A DNA stretch of 64,000 nucleotides from contig CM065303.1 in NCBI GenBank assembly GCA_032871835.1, positions 22,322,001-22,386,000 of the forward strand. Reading direction: 5' to 3'. The position numbers were made by a program, and so were the translations under genes. Every line of letters starts with the position of its first letter. Within the stretch, counting starts at the first letter, position 1. The stretch comes from Dipteronia dyeriana (Eukaryota; Streptophyta; Magnoliopsida; Sapindales; Sapindaceae). This document shows, in pieces, positions 23,600 to 34,926 of the stretch. The notes beneath the pieces are model-generated. The model was not told where the DNA came from. It saw nothing but the letters and a program-made list of their open reading frames with translations, and did not search any database.

Positions 23600-25538
23600 T
23601 CATGTAAATTTGTTTGAATCAATTGAAAGGGACTTATTGTTTCATGTGCAATTGAATACATTATTGCAGTGGGTTAGATTTTTCATTGCTTTGCTTTTTC
23701 ATTACACATTACCAAGCAAGTAATGTCGATAATATTTTCAATATATTCTCAGTATTTTCTGTATTTTGATGGTAGTGATAAAGAAAATGTCCTTGAAATC
23801 ACTGATATTTTGAAAATATTGATGATATCTGGATATTCCCTTAAATTTTTTATATTTCCACCAATATCGCCATACCTAAAGAGATCATCAAAGTGGTGAA
23901 GACAAAGGTTAAGAAAAATGGAGACAGGGTCATAGCTTATAATGTGTTTCAAATTGCTGAAGACAGGGTCATGAGGGGATGCAAAATAATGAAAGACCAC
24001 CGGTCCGATCATACACAAATGGATAGAAATAACAATGGGAGTTTTTCAAATAATATGCGAGTGTAACTTGGAGGTTGTTAGGTACCGTTTCCCATCACTC
24101 ATTTTTCGTTTTTTGGAAGTAATATCTGGATCGTATGTGTATTGTTTAATCTCGACGGTGTAAGAGATGTATCTCGGAACGAGGTAAAGATATTCTCAAC
24201 TTTACGGGCCCACCAATAAAATGGAATTTGTAGTTGTTTTCTTTATTAATTTATTTATAAGAAGGTAATTTTTATAGGACTCACCGATAAAATCTTTTTT
24301 TTATAAGCACCGATAAAATCTCTAGTTGCTTTTATTTATAGATCATACTATCTTACTTTCACGTTATTGGACTTAATAACTATAATTAAATTTGATAAAA
24401 GCAAATTTAATGGATATTATTAAAAATTGAAATTAATATCTTTTATTGCAGTAAAAACTTGAAATTTAAATGTTAACGAACAAATAATAAAGATTTAATT
24501 AGTAGAATGAAAGAATTTATATTAAATAATTAAACTTTATATTTTATTTATCACTAGATGATACAATCATACGTCTATTATAAGAAATTACATTAAATAA
24601 TTATAGTTTATAGTTAAATCATAGGTAGTCATTGATATCGTAATAATAATGATATTACTTTTTAAAATAACAATTTTAGTGGAAATAATATGTATCTGTA
24701 TTTTTGTTCATTTTGTTCATTTGTGATATAGTAAAAATATTATATTTATGTTTATATATAATTGCATAATGGATGAGTTTAAATACAAATTTAACAATAA
24801 CTTATTAAAAACTGTATTCTTATTAAAAAACAATAATCTTGTACAAAAAAAAACACCTTATTAAAAACAATAACACTTTGTTAATTCATATCTTAACACT
24901 TCTGTTACACTAACAATAGTATTAATAGTAACAATTTCAATTACAGTAACTAATCACTCCCCTAACACAAAATAAGATATATCATTGGTGAAAATGATCT
25001 ATAACTACAATTTCGTCTATATGATATAGTAAAAATATTATAATAATATATAATAGAATAATATATAAATCTAAATGAAAATTTATTGATAAATTTTTAT
25101 AAAACAATAACGCAGTATACAAATTCACCACATATAACAAGTAATATATATTAAAAATATAATAATGAACAAATAAAAAAGAATTAATGACTAGAATGAA
25201 AGAAATTATATTAATTAGTTATAATTTATCTTTATTTTATAGCTAAACACTACTCATAGTAGAATTGATAATAACAATTTCAACGTGGCTATATTAACCT
25301 CATAAATTTTTAGTAATGTGAAACAATTTAATTGAAATGAGTTCAAAAAAATTATATTGAATATATTTTCTTCATATTTATATTGGATATAATTTGACAA
25401 TATAAATAAATTATTTTGTTAGTAATCTTTTTGTTTTTTTTTTTGAAGTATTACAAGAACTATTACAATAGAAATATGTTGAGATCAAACAATATATGTG
25501 CGGTTCAGATATATACTTCCATAATGGGAAATAACTAG
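23600..25538. other. AT-rich intergenic sequence
   Basis: Very AT-rich with short open frames that look random. I see no gene, inverted-repeat element or RNA gene here. Confidence 0.5.
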
Positions 25539-26965
25539 TGATTAACACTGAAAAGTGTATGTTTATTAAGGGATAATATCATCATTTTACACTTCCAATA
25601 TGATTAATTTCCCAATTTATGCATAATTTCGTTCGCTCGCTTAAATAAATGTGTTGTGTAGTAATCAGTGTATTTTTCTTTGTATTTCAGAGGTAATTCG
25701 ATCAATTCAGAATTATAGAGAAGTCAGATGGCAAAACAAACATCGTTTTCAAGTATAGAACGTCAAAAACCTTAGGAAGGCCACGAAGGAGATTTTGTAA
25801 TTTTGACTATTCACTATTCATAGTTGACTTTCACTGTTCCTGATGAAGTGACACATTACTATTGGACCAAACTGCAAGTGCATCGTATACGTGGCTGCAG
25901 AGAATCACATTCTAGAAGTCGGTGCACTGTTCATAGTTGACTTTCTAGAAGATTATTGACCGATGATGTGGCACGATTCTATTGGTCCGAATTGTGAGTG
26001 CACTGTACACGTACTGCAGAGAATCATATTCTAGAAGCCGGAGTACTATTCACTATTGACTTTCACGGGTGCGTTACTGTTCACTGTTCACTGTTCACTG
26101 TTCACTGTTCACTGATGACGTGGTGAAATCTGGACGCTCCATTCTAAATTCATCCGATGGTCAATTTTCATCCGTATTTTGTATGAATAGGGGACCTCTC
26201 CCCCCCTAATTTACACATTCTGAATCCAAATATGATATTAGATTTGTGAAATTCTCTCTCTTTTGTTCTCAAAGTCTCAGTTTAAATAAAATAGTTATTT
26301 TCTAGTTAAATTATGTCTGGCTAATTTTATATAGCTGGGGTCAAAGGTAATACTGTTGGTATGGAAAATATGATTCAATTTTGGTAAGTTTATTATTTTT
26401 ATGTTTTCTCCCCTCTGATATTTGTGAAGTTTTTGACTCACTGTAGTCAAACAGATATTGTCTATCACAGTGAATACGTTTACCCATATTTATCAAAGAG
26501 TGGTTTCTCCCCTCAGATCTTTGTGGAGTTTTCGACTCACTGTAGACAGACATATATTGTCTAGCACAGTGGGTACTTTTACCCATATCTATCAAAGAGT
26601 GGCTTATTCCCTCTAATCTTTATAGAGTTTTGACTCACTGTAGACAAAACAAATGTTGTCTAGCACAGTGAGTATTTTTACCCACATCTATCAGAGAGTG
26701 GTCAGTAGAGTGGAATACTCTCCCATTAATTTTGCCTAAATATTAATAATTTGATCATAATCGAATTACCAACAGTGGATCCCTTAGCCCCAGTTTTAAT
26801 TTTAATTGATTTACATTTTATAACAAGCTTAGTAATAAATCTAGATAATTAATTCTACAATGACCAGTGAACAACATCTATGTGGTTCGACCCGGTCTTA
26901 CTGTTTAATTTATTACTATGACACTCTTATACTTGGGAATAAGAACACTTCTTTAGGACGTGTCA
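25539..26965 (+). repeat. 5' LTR
   Basis: 1427 bases with TG...CA ends. It contains a run of ACTGTTC heptamers (about 26076-26114) and three 99-base tandem units at 26403-26501, 26502-26600 and 26601-26699. Each unit holds a GACTCACTGTAGACA...TGTCTAGCACAGTG imperfect palindrome. Confidence 0.93.
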
Positions 26966-26971
26966 AGTTTT

Positions 26972-26990
26972 TGGCATCGCTGCCGGTGAG
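26972..26990 (+). other. Primer binding site, tRNA-Asp type, degenerate
   Basis: TGGCATCGCTGCCGG lies six bases after the LTR. It resembles the 3' end complement of plant tRNA-Asp (TGGCGCCGTTGCCGG) with three changes in 15 bases. tRNA-Asp priming is usual for Athila-like elements. Confidence 0.65.
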
Positions 26991-27518
26991 GTAAGTCCGT
27001 TTTTTCTTTGTAGAAGTAATTTCTTTTTAATTTTATTTTAGTTTTGCTATTTTTTTTCTATCTTCTTTGTTCTTATTTTGTATTCAGTTTTGCATCACTC
27101 ATCTCAATCATAAACTTCATCCACTTTTAAAAAAAAAAAAAGCACTTGTAATCATTAATCACATTTTTGCATTTTATTCCTTCAATTTTTTATTTGCATT
27201 TTAGCTTAGATCTAGTTTGTATTTACATATAGTTCATTTTATTTTTCATTTTTGCATATCAGTCCCTATAATTATCATATTTTCACTTTAGTCCCTATAT
27301 TTATAATTATTTGTACTTTTGCCCTAACACTTGTGTATATTTGCATTTACACCCCTTGAATTTGACATCCTGTTATTTTTATCACTTTTTCTTTTATTTT
27401 CTTCATTTTTATGTATTTCACCTCCATGAACCCTCATTAAATTTGCATGAGACGTTGGTCTTGAACATCTAGTGGTAGATTAATTAGGAGATCACAATCA
27501 CCCACATTCACCAACAAC

Positions 27519-28505
27519 ATGGCTGAAAACCCACTTCGACATCCAGCAGGAAACCAAGCCGAAAACCTTTTAGACAACCTTGACAACATATCTCAACACA
27601 ACAATCATCCGCCTTATGTTGACATTGACCAACACATTAACCCAAATCCAAATAGAACTCTTAGAGACTACATGAATCCCACACGTACTGGAGCACGTTC
27701 ATGCATAGCTTTCCCACCAAATGCAACACACTTTAATTTTAAACCGGGAATCATTCAACTTTTACCCAAATTTCACGGTCTTGAATCTGAAAACCCATAT
27801 TTGCATCTTAGGGAGTTTGAGTAAGTCTGTAACACTTGCACTAACCAAAATGTTAGCATTGATATAATCAGGCTTAAGTTTTTCCCTTTTTCATTAAAAG
27901 ATAAAGCTAAAACTTGGTTACAAAACCTTATGTCAGGATAAATCCAAACTTGGAATGACATGCAACAACAGTTCTTAAAGAAATTTTTTCCACCTCATAG
28001 AACAAACTCTCTTAAGAGGCAAATCACTTTATTTACCCAAAAACCTAAGGAAACACTTTACCAATGTTGGGATAAGTTCAAAGAGTTGTTAAATGTATGT
28101 CCACATCACGGTTTTGAAACATGGAGGATAGTGTCACATTTCTATAAGGGACTCACACCCCAAAGTAGACAAGTCATTGTAATGGTGTGTAATGGGGAGT
28201 TCAGTGACAAAAATCCTGAAGAAGCACTTGAATACCTTGACCATATCGCCGAAAGTGCTCAAAATTGGGACACCATTGGTTCCTATGAGTCAATGAGCAA
28301 ACCACAATCATCTTCATCTAGTGGAGGCATTTAATATCTTAGGGAAGACCATGACCTTCAAGCTAGATTTGCATCTCTTCCTAGGAAGGTTGAAGCTTTA
28401 AAAACTAAAAAGAGTGAACATGTAAAATCTGTACAAGAAATTGCATGTCATGTATGTGATTCTGATGATCATATCACTCATAGTTGCCCAACTTTACCAG
28501 CCATA
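27519..28505 (+). pseudogene. Retrotransposon gag
   Basis: The frame opens MAENPLRHPAGNQ and holds the conserved gag core: RTLRDYMNPTRTGARSC, HFNFKPGIIQLLPKFHGL, KAKTWLQNL, QQQFLKKFFPPHRTNSLKRQI and PHHGFETWRIVSHFYKGL. Further on is a zinc knuckle CHVCDSDDHITHSC (CX2CX4HX4C). In-frame TAA codons fall at 27822, in the following GGA-TAA near 27938, and at 28332, with no frameshift. Gag would form the cytoplasmic particle. Confidence 0.9.
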
Positions 28506-30365
28506 AAAGATTGCCTTCATGAACAAGTCAATGTTTTGCACACTTTCAACAAGCCAAATTCCAACCCATATTCATAAACCTGCAATCCTAGTTAGAGAAA
28601 TCACCCAAATTTTAGTTGGAGAAACAATAATCAAGCCCAGTCTTCACAACCACCAAGTCCATCACATCCACAAACACACCAGAATTTCCAAAACCCTCAA
28701 GGTTATGCACCTTATGTCCCACCATCTAGGAAAAACCTTGAAGACACTTTGCACTCATTCATTGAGAAGCAAGAATCCATTAACAATCAAACTGCACAAA
28801 CCTTGATAGATGTTAAAGATACTTTGGCAAAGATTGCTTCTACACTCACCACACACAAAAAAGGTAAGTTTCCATCTCAACCACAACCGAATCCCAAGAG
28901 TCATTCAAGTTCCTATGATAATAACCAACGCCCAGATCAAGTCAAATCAATTATCACTCTTCGTAGTGGTAAGATCATCGAAAAACCTATTCTTGAATCT
29001 GGTAAAAATGATGATGAGTCATTTTCCAAGGGTAAGGAAGAGGTTGATGAAACCACTGTTGATGAAAAAATAATTAAATCCCCACCTACATTCACATATC
29101 CTCAGACTCTTAAAAATTGATATAAATTGAAGCATCCCCCATAGATTTTTGAAATTTTCAAACAGGTAAAGATCAATATCTCTTTGTTGGACGCAATCAA
29201 ACAGGTACCTTCCTATGCTAAATTCTTGAAGGATTTGTGCACTGTGAAAAGGAAGCATCAGGTAAGAAAGAAAGCCTTTATAGCTGAACATGTAAGTTCC
29301 ATTCTTTCCAATAAAAATGTTTTGAAATATAAAGATTCTGGTTGTCCCACTATTTTCTGCATAATTTGTAACTGTAAAATTGAGCATGCTTTACTTGACC
29401 TATGTGCTAGTGTAAATTTTCTCCCATACTCATTTTATCAACGACTTAAACTTGGTGAGTTAAAGCCGACTTCAACCACACTTTGTCTTGCTGATAGGTC
29501 AATTAAAATACCAAAAGATATAGTGGAAGATGTGTTAGTACAAGTCGATAAATTTATCTACCCAATAGATTTTATTGTCTTAGAAACACAACTTGTTGTT
29601 AATGAGCAAAAATCAATTCATGTTATATTGGGTCGTCCATTTTTGGCTACTGCAAATGCCTTGATTAATTGCAGGAATATAATAATGAGCATGTCTTTTG
29701 GAAATATGGAAATTAAGCTTAATGTTTTCAACATGTCTAAGGAACCATTTGATGATGAAAATGAAGATGAAGATGTAGACATTATTGAAACCATTGTTGA
29801 AGATCATGTTCAAAAGGATTCTTTTAACTCATCTGAAGTTTGTTTGATCAATTCACCTGAGTCAAGCATGCATTCACATCTTGGTGATTGTTTGTAGGTT
29901 GTCGAAGAAGAAGGAGACACTTTAGATTTTGAAGAATTGAAATAGAAAGATGATGTGCCAGAAGAAAAAACACCTCAACTGGATTTGAAGCCCTTACCAG
30001 AAGGACTTAAATATGCTTACCTAAGAGACGACCAGACCTATCCAGTGGTAATCTCTTCTAACGTCACAGAAGAGCAAGAAGGTAAGTTGTTACATGTTTT
30101 AAAGAAAAATAAGAATGCAATTGGTTGGACTTTGAAAGATTTGAAAGGTATTAACCCTTTGATTTGTTCATATCGAATAAATTTAGAGGAAAATGCTAAA
30201 ACATATCGACAACCCCAAAGAAGACTTAACCCACACATGAAAGAAGTTGTCAAGACTGAAGTCTTTAAATTACTTGACGTGGAAATTATCTACTCTATCT
30301 CTAATAGTAAATGGGTGAGTCCTACACAAGTTGTGCCAAAAAAAATATGGAACCACTGTTGTTAA
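28506..30365 (+). pseudogene. Gag-pol linker, protease and start of reverse transcriptase
   Basis: Same frame as gag. A Gln/Ser/Pro-rich linker (28749-29120) ends in SIITLRSGKIIEKP. The aspartic protease follows at 29184-29897, with the active-site stretch LLDLCASVNFLPYSFYQ and ILGRPFLATANALI. The usual motif is DLGAS; here the Gly is Cys. Reverse transcriptase starts at about 29955 (LPEGLKYAYL, then LKDLKGINPLICSYRI) and breaks at an A-run (30337-30345) where one extra base shifts the frame. Confidence 0.88.
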
Positions 30366-31628
30366 AAATGAAAAGGGTGATTTAATTCCAACTCGTGTTC
30401 CATCTAGTTGGTGCATGTGCATTGATTATAGAAAATTAAATAATGCCACTAGAAAATATCATTTTCTCATTCCATTCCATTCCTTGACCAGATTTTAGAA
30501 AGAGTAGTAGGAAATCCCTACTACTGCTTTCTTGATGGGTATTCTGGATACTATCAAATTCCAATTGCATTAGAAGACCAAGAAAAGACCACATTCACAT
30601 GTCCCTTTAGAACCTTTGCATTTAGAATAATACCATTTGGTTTGTGTAATGCTCCGACCATATTTCAACGATGCATGCTAAGCATTTTTAGTGACATGAT
30701 TGAACATTGTTTAGAGGTTTTTATGGATGATTTAACTGTGTTTGGGAATTCTTTTGATAATTGTCTTAATAACTTGGATAGAGTCTTGAAACTTTGCATA
30801 GAAAAAGGATTTGTGCTTAACTGGGAAAAATGTCATTATATGACCACGTCTGGAATTGTTTTGGGTCATATTGTGTCATCAAAAGGTACCGAGGTTGATA
30901 AGGAAAAAATTGAAGTTATTTCAAAGTCACCATCACCACAAACAGTCAAAGATGTGCGGTCATTTTTAGGGCATGCAGGATTTTATAGGAGGTTTATTAA
31001 AGATTTCAGTGTCATATCTAAACCACTTTGTAACCTCTCATTAAAAGATGCAAAATTTGAATGGACACAAGAGTGTGGAGAGTCTTTTAAAAAGATAGTT
31101 GACCTTTTAACATCTACTCCTATCATGCAATCCCCTAATTGGTCATTGCCTTTTGAATTGATATGTGATGCGAGTGATTTTATTGTTGAAGTTGTCTTAG
31201 GACAAAGAAGAGAAGGTAAGCCTTTTGTGATTTATTACGCAAGTAAAACTTTGAATAGTGCACAAATGAATTACACCACCACCGAGAAAGAATTACTTGA
31301 TGTGATATTTGCATTGGATAAACTTCGGTCATACTTGATTGGCGCTTCAATCATTGTTTTTACTGATCACGCTGCTTTAAAGTATTTAATGTCTAGACAG
31401 GATGCAAAACCAAGATTGATTCGCTGGATTTTGTTGCTACAAGAATTCAATCTCACATTCAAGGACAAAAATGGTGCTAAAAATGTCGTTGCAGACCATT
31501 TATCACGACTCACCGCTGAGTCGTCATTTGATAAATCAACCATCAATGATTCTTTTCCTGGTGATATTTTATTCTCTATCACAACTTTGCCTTGGTATGC
31601 TGACATTGTTAATTATCTTGCAACATGA
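30366..31628 (+). pseudogene. Reverse transcriptase and RNase H
   Basis: The conserved CIDYRKLN and FLDGYSGYYQIPIA blocks are visible at 30420-30560, in shifted frames. From 30642 the frame is open: LCNAPTIFQRCMLSIFSDM, then the catalytic FMDDLTVFGNSF, and FLGHAGFYRRFIKDFS. RNase H follows with CDASDFIVEVVLGQ, NYTTTEKELLDVIFALDKLRSY, FTDHAALKYL and KNVVADHLSRL. Together these copy the RNA genome into DNA. A repeated CATTC word at 30475-30490 marks the return to the original frame. Confidence 0.9.
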
Positions 31629-31984
31629 ATGATGCCACTTGATTGGAATTCATATGAAATGATGCATATGAAAATGTAAAAATTCTTGAAGAAAAATCTA
31701 AAACCTTTCATGACAGACGAATTTTAAGAAGATCATTTGAAGTTAGTCAAAAGGTTTTGCTTTATAATTCTCGACTTCATTTATTTCCTAGCAAATTGAA
31801 ATCAAAATGGAGTGGTCCGTTTGTTGTGAAGCACGAGTATCCATATGGTGCCCTTGACATTGAGAATCCTAGGAATGGTAATGTGTATAAAGTAAATGGA
31901 CAACGTGTGAAACTATTCTTAGAAAATATAAATTTTCAAAAAGACTATGCTGTCCCTTTTGACCCTTGTTACAAAGGTGAGTAA
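31629..31984 (+). pseudogene. Integrase remnant: start and C-terminus only
   Basis: After NYLAT and a stop, the reading MMPLDWNS runs directly into the C-terminal end of integrase: RRILRRSFEVSQKVLLYNSRLHLF, WSGPFVVKHEYPYGALDI and KVNGQRVKLFL. The HHCC zinc-binding and DD35E catalytic domains, about 1.2 kb in relatives, are absent. The deletion joint is near 31650. This copy could not integrate on its own. Confidence 0.85.
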
Positions 31985-32299
31985 ACAAATCTTTTGGTTT
32001 TGACTTTACTTGTGTTTGCAATTATTATTTTTGTTTTTGTTCGCTTTTACGTTTTGAATTTTTACAAGATTAATTTCTAGGTTTAATTTTTGCTTGGTGT
32101 GTTTTGCTATATAACCTCGGTTAAGTGGCGGATAACGATACTCCGTGACTATTCAAGTCGGTTTAATTCAGTTTCCCAAATAACTGATTCCCAAAACAAG
32201 GCTTGGACGAAATTTTCTCAAACTTGTGAAAACACTTTCCATCGTTGCCCTAAAATGCTCTGAAAAAAATTTGCAAAGCATGTTCCGAAAGATTACGCT

Positions 32300-32820
32300 T
32301 ACTGATGATAAACAAAATTCCTATTGAAATTCGTTGGTTGATTGAAATTAAGGTACGTCTAGCAGGTGAGTCTGTTGATTCATTTATATCTTACATGCCT
32401 GGATTTGGAAGAAGTAACCTTGCAAAAAAATGAAGAGCTAAGAAGTTAGGGGTTACTTGTCACAAATGTGCACGTACAACTTGCAACACACGTTGCCGTT
32501 CTATAGGAATGGTGTCGAATAATCGGGAAAATAAAATTTTATTCATTAGGCATGGTTTGCGTAGGGAGTCATTGGATAATATCCTAACGACTCTTGATGC
32601 ACATCCTAGTGGATATGTGCAAATGGTAATTGACCGATTATGGCCATAATTTCAAAAAGAACATGCACAATATAGTCTTGGGAATTTGACTTTATAAGAC
32701 CCTGTTTGCCAATTTATAAGAAAATTGGATGGGAAGCATATCCCTGACCCATAGAGAGCGTTGAAGCCATTTCTGGACGTAAAACCAGAGGAAGATATGA
32801 GCCACAATCACAACTACCAG
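32300..32820 (+). pseudogene. Unrecognised decayed ORF with a Cys cluster
   Basis: One frame of about 165 codons with four stops and no frameshift reads INKIPIEIRWLIEIKVRLAG, SISYMPGFGRSNLAKK-type sequence, AKKLGVTCHKCARTTCNTRC, NRENKILFIRHGLRRES, LDAHPSGYVQMVIDRLWP and ends FLDVKPEEDMSHNHNYQ. The CX2CX4CX3C cluster could bind a metal. I recognise no family. It lies between integrase and the LOG-like gene, in the position of the env-like ORF of Athila elements, so it may be element-specific or captured. Composition matches normal coding DNA rather than random AT-rich sequence. Confidence 0.55.
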
Positions 32821-32940
32821 TAAATATCATTTTGTTTTTATTATTTTTTTCTTCCGCATTTAATGTCTTTTGTAATTATTGTTGTTTACTTTTGATTTTT
32901 GAACCATTTGGATCTAATATCATTGACAAATTCACTGCCC

Positions 32941-32950
32941 TATAAATATA
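32941..32950 (+). promoter_or_regulatory. Candidate TATA box of the LOG-like gene
   Basis: TATAAATATA lies 117 bases before the LOG-like ATG at 33058, a normal plant promoter spacing, and inside the retrotransposon. It would allow transcription independent of the LTR. Confidence 0.45.
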
Positions 32951-33057
32951 GGTGTATCATTGTGTTATCTTTTCGGGATCTATAATACAAGCATTTATTT
33001 TCCTTTTTGCTTCAAGCACTCATAAACATTCAAAAGAAAATTTCAGAGAATGCATTA

Positions 33058-33709
33058 ATGGCATCACCTTCAACTAAACGATTCACAAACATTTGTGTGT
33101 TTGGTGGCACCAATTATGAGAAATACAGAGAGTTTATTGATGTTGTAACTCATCTTGGTAAGGTTTTGGCTGAGCGAAAAATACACCTAGTGTATGGAGA
33201 AGGCAACTTGGGATTAATAGGGTGTGTTTCACGCTGCACGAGACTGGGGTAGTCAAGTTCTGGGTATTGTCCCAAAACTTATGGTCGCAGCAGACATCAT
33301 CGGAAAGACAAATGGCGAAGAGCTAGTTGTTTCAGGTACGCCTGAAAGATTGATTGTTATGTTACATCATGCTGATGCGTTTATAGCTTTACTAGGTGGT
33401 TTTGGAATCTTAGAAGAAATCTTTACAATGGCATCTTGGGCGCAACTACGCATCCATGAGAAATCCATCGTTTTGTTGAATGTTAATAAATTTTATGATA
33501 GTTTGCTTTCATTTCTTGATCATGCTCAGAAAAATTATTACATTCCACCTTCAATCCGAAAAATCTTTATCTCTGCTTTAAGTCCTCATGAGCTGATTGA
33601 CCAGTTACAAGCTTTCAATTATGAGCCAGATCCTTCAACCTCCAAAATAGATTGGCCCATTGATGAAGAGAACAAAAAACGCAAAATTGATCTGAATCTC
33701 AGTTTGTGA
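33058..33709 (+). pseudogene. LOG-like cytokinin-activating enzyme gene inside retrotransposon (one frameshift)
   Basis: From the ATG at 33058 the protein reads RFTNICVFGGTNYEKYREF, LGKVLAERKIHLVYGEGNLGLIG, then after a frame change near 33235-33245 AARDWGSQVLGIVPK, HHADAFIALLGGFGILEEIF, SWAQLRIHEKSIVLLNVNKFYDSLLSF and ISALSPHELIDQLQ. This is the LONELY GUY fold, which in host plants cleaves cytokinin riboside 5'-monophosphates to free cytokinins. The family motif PGGxGTxxE is LGGFGILEE here and GGGxxGLMG is GEGNLGLIG, so catalysis is doubtful. There are no introns, unlike host LOG genes. The tail NKKRKIDLNLSL resembles a nuclear signal followed by an LxLxL EAR repression motif. The frameshift is best explained by loss of one CA from a CACA run. 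About 217 codons. Confidence 0.85.
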
Positions 33710-34926
33710 TTGTCCCATGGTTTTTATGCATTTTATTTTTCTTTATTTTGTATTTCTTTTGTTGTTTTGCAGGATTTTGTTGTCTTTCAAGTTGTTTAGG
33801 TGATATCTTCTAAACCTTACCTCTTTCTAAAGATATTGGGGACAATGTCTCGTTCTAGTTGGGGGGGAAAGGAAAGTTGATGCAATAACTTTTGTTTTTC
33901 GAAAAAAAAACCTAACTTCTGACTTTTTTTTTTGTAAAGATGGTCAAGTAAAGAGATCTTTTAGATACTTTTGAGACGCGTCTTTGTAGTTCTGATGCAA
34001 TTTTTTTCCTCTCTTCTAACTATTCAAATTTATAAACTCTCCATTATGATATCATTGACTAATCCTTTGGTTCATTAAGTCATCTTGAGAAATTTTTTGA
34101 ACTATTCTAGACACACACGCACATTGACACGTGATTATGTGCAGTAAGTTGAGATTTTGCGATATTTAGTTCTTAAACATCATTCAAGGGTAACAACCGA
34201 AGGCAGTGGTCTTATTTCAAAATATATATAGTAATAATAATAATAATAAATTTGTGTGTTTTGACCAAAACTCATACTTAGTAGTCGGGCTTCGTGCCTC
34301 AGTAAGCATAGAGTGTTCGTGCAAAACGGTGGAGTCTGGATAAGAATAAAGTGCATTTCCGTAGCCTCTTTAACTCGAGCAATTAAGTTCGAGGGGTGCT
34401 TTAACACCTAATGTCCTAAGACCAACTGGTTTGGGAGTCATTGACACAAAGCTCGTTACACGGGTTAAGGAGAAAGCTTAAAGGAATTGTACTAAAAAAA
34501 ACATCTGCAATCCGAGTAATTAAGCCTGTAGGAGTGCTTTAACACTTAATGCCCTAAAGCCAACTGGTTTGGGAGTCATTGGCCTAAAGCTCGCTACATG
34601 GATTAAAGATGGAATGTTTGTTTCCAATTTTGTTATATTAAAAAAAAACAAAAAAAAAAGAATAAAACTGTTGCCTAAGGAAAAAGCCCTGATGATATTT
34701 CAGAATGAAAATATTGCTTGATTTCAATTGAATCTCATAGTTATTGTGTTGATCTTTATTGAGCATAAGAAAGTTTGATTGATAACTCAATTGATGACTG
34801 GTTGTCAAAGGGTGAGAAAAGAGGTATGAGAGAGTTTGTCTATTTGGTAGTTTAAAGATTTGAATTTGAGTTTTTACTATTTTCGCTTTAATTGCTAGGG
34901 ACTAGCAATAAGCTGGTTGAGGGGTG
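33710..34926 (+). other. Retrotransposon 3' internal non-coding region
   Basis: It contains an imperfect direct repeat (34375-34468 and 34512-34606, spacing 137) built around GCTTTAACAC and CCAACTGGTTTGGGAGTCATT. A G-rich polypurine-like tract (GGTTGAGGGG) ends just before the 3' LTR. No coding region is seen. Confidence 0.7.

Noticed and set aside
33058..33709. LOG-like reading as an ordinary host gene
   Set aside because: It lies between retrotransposon pol and the 3' LTR, has no introns, a frameshift and altered active-site motifs.
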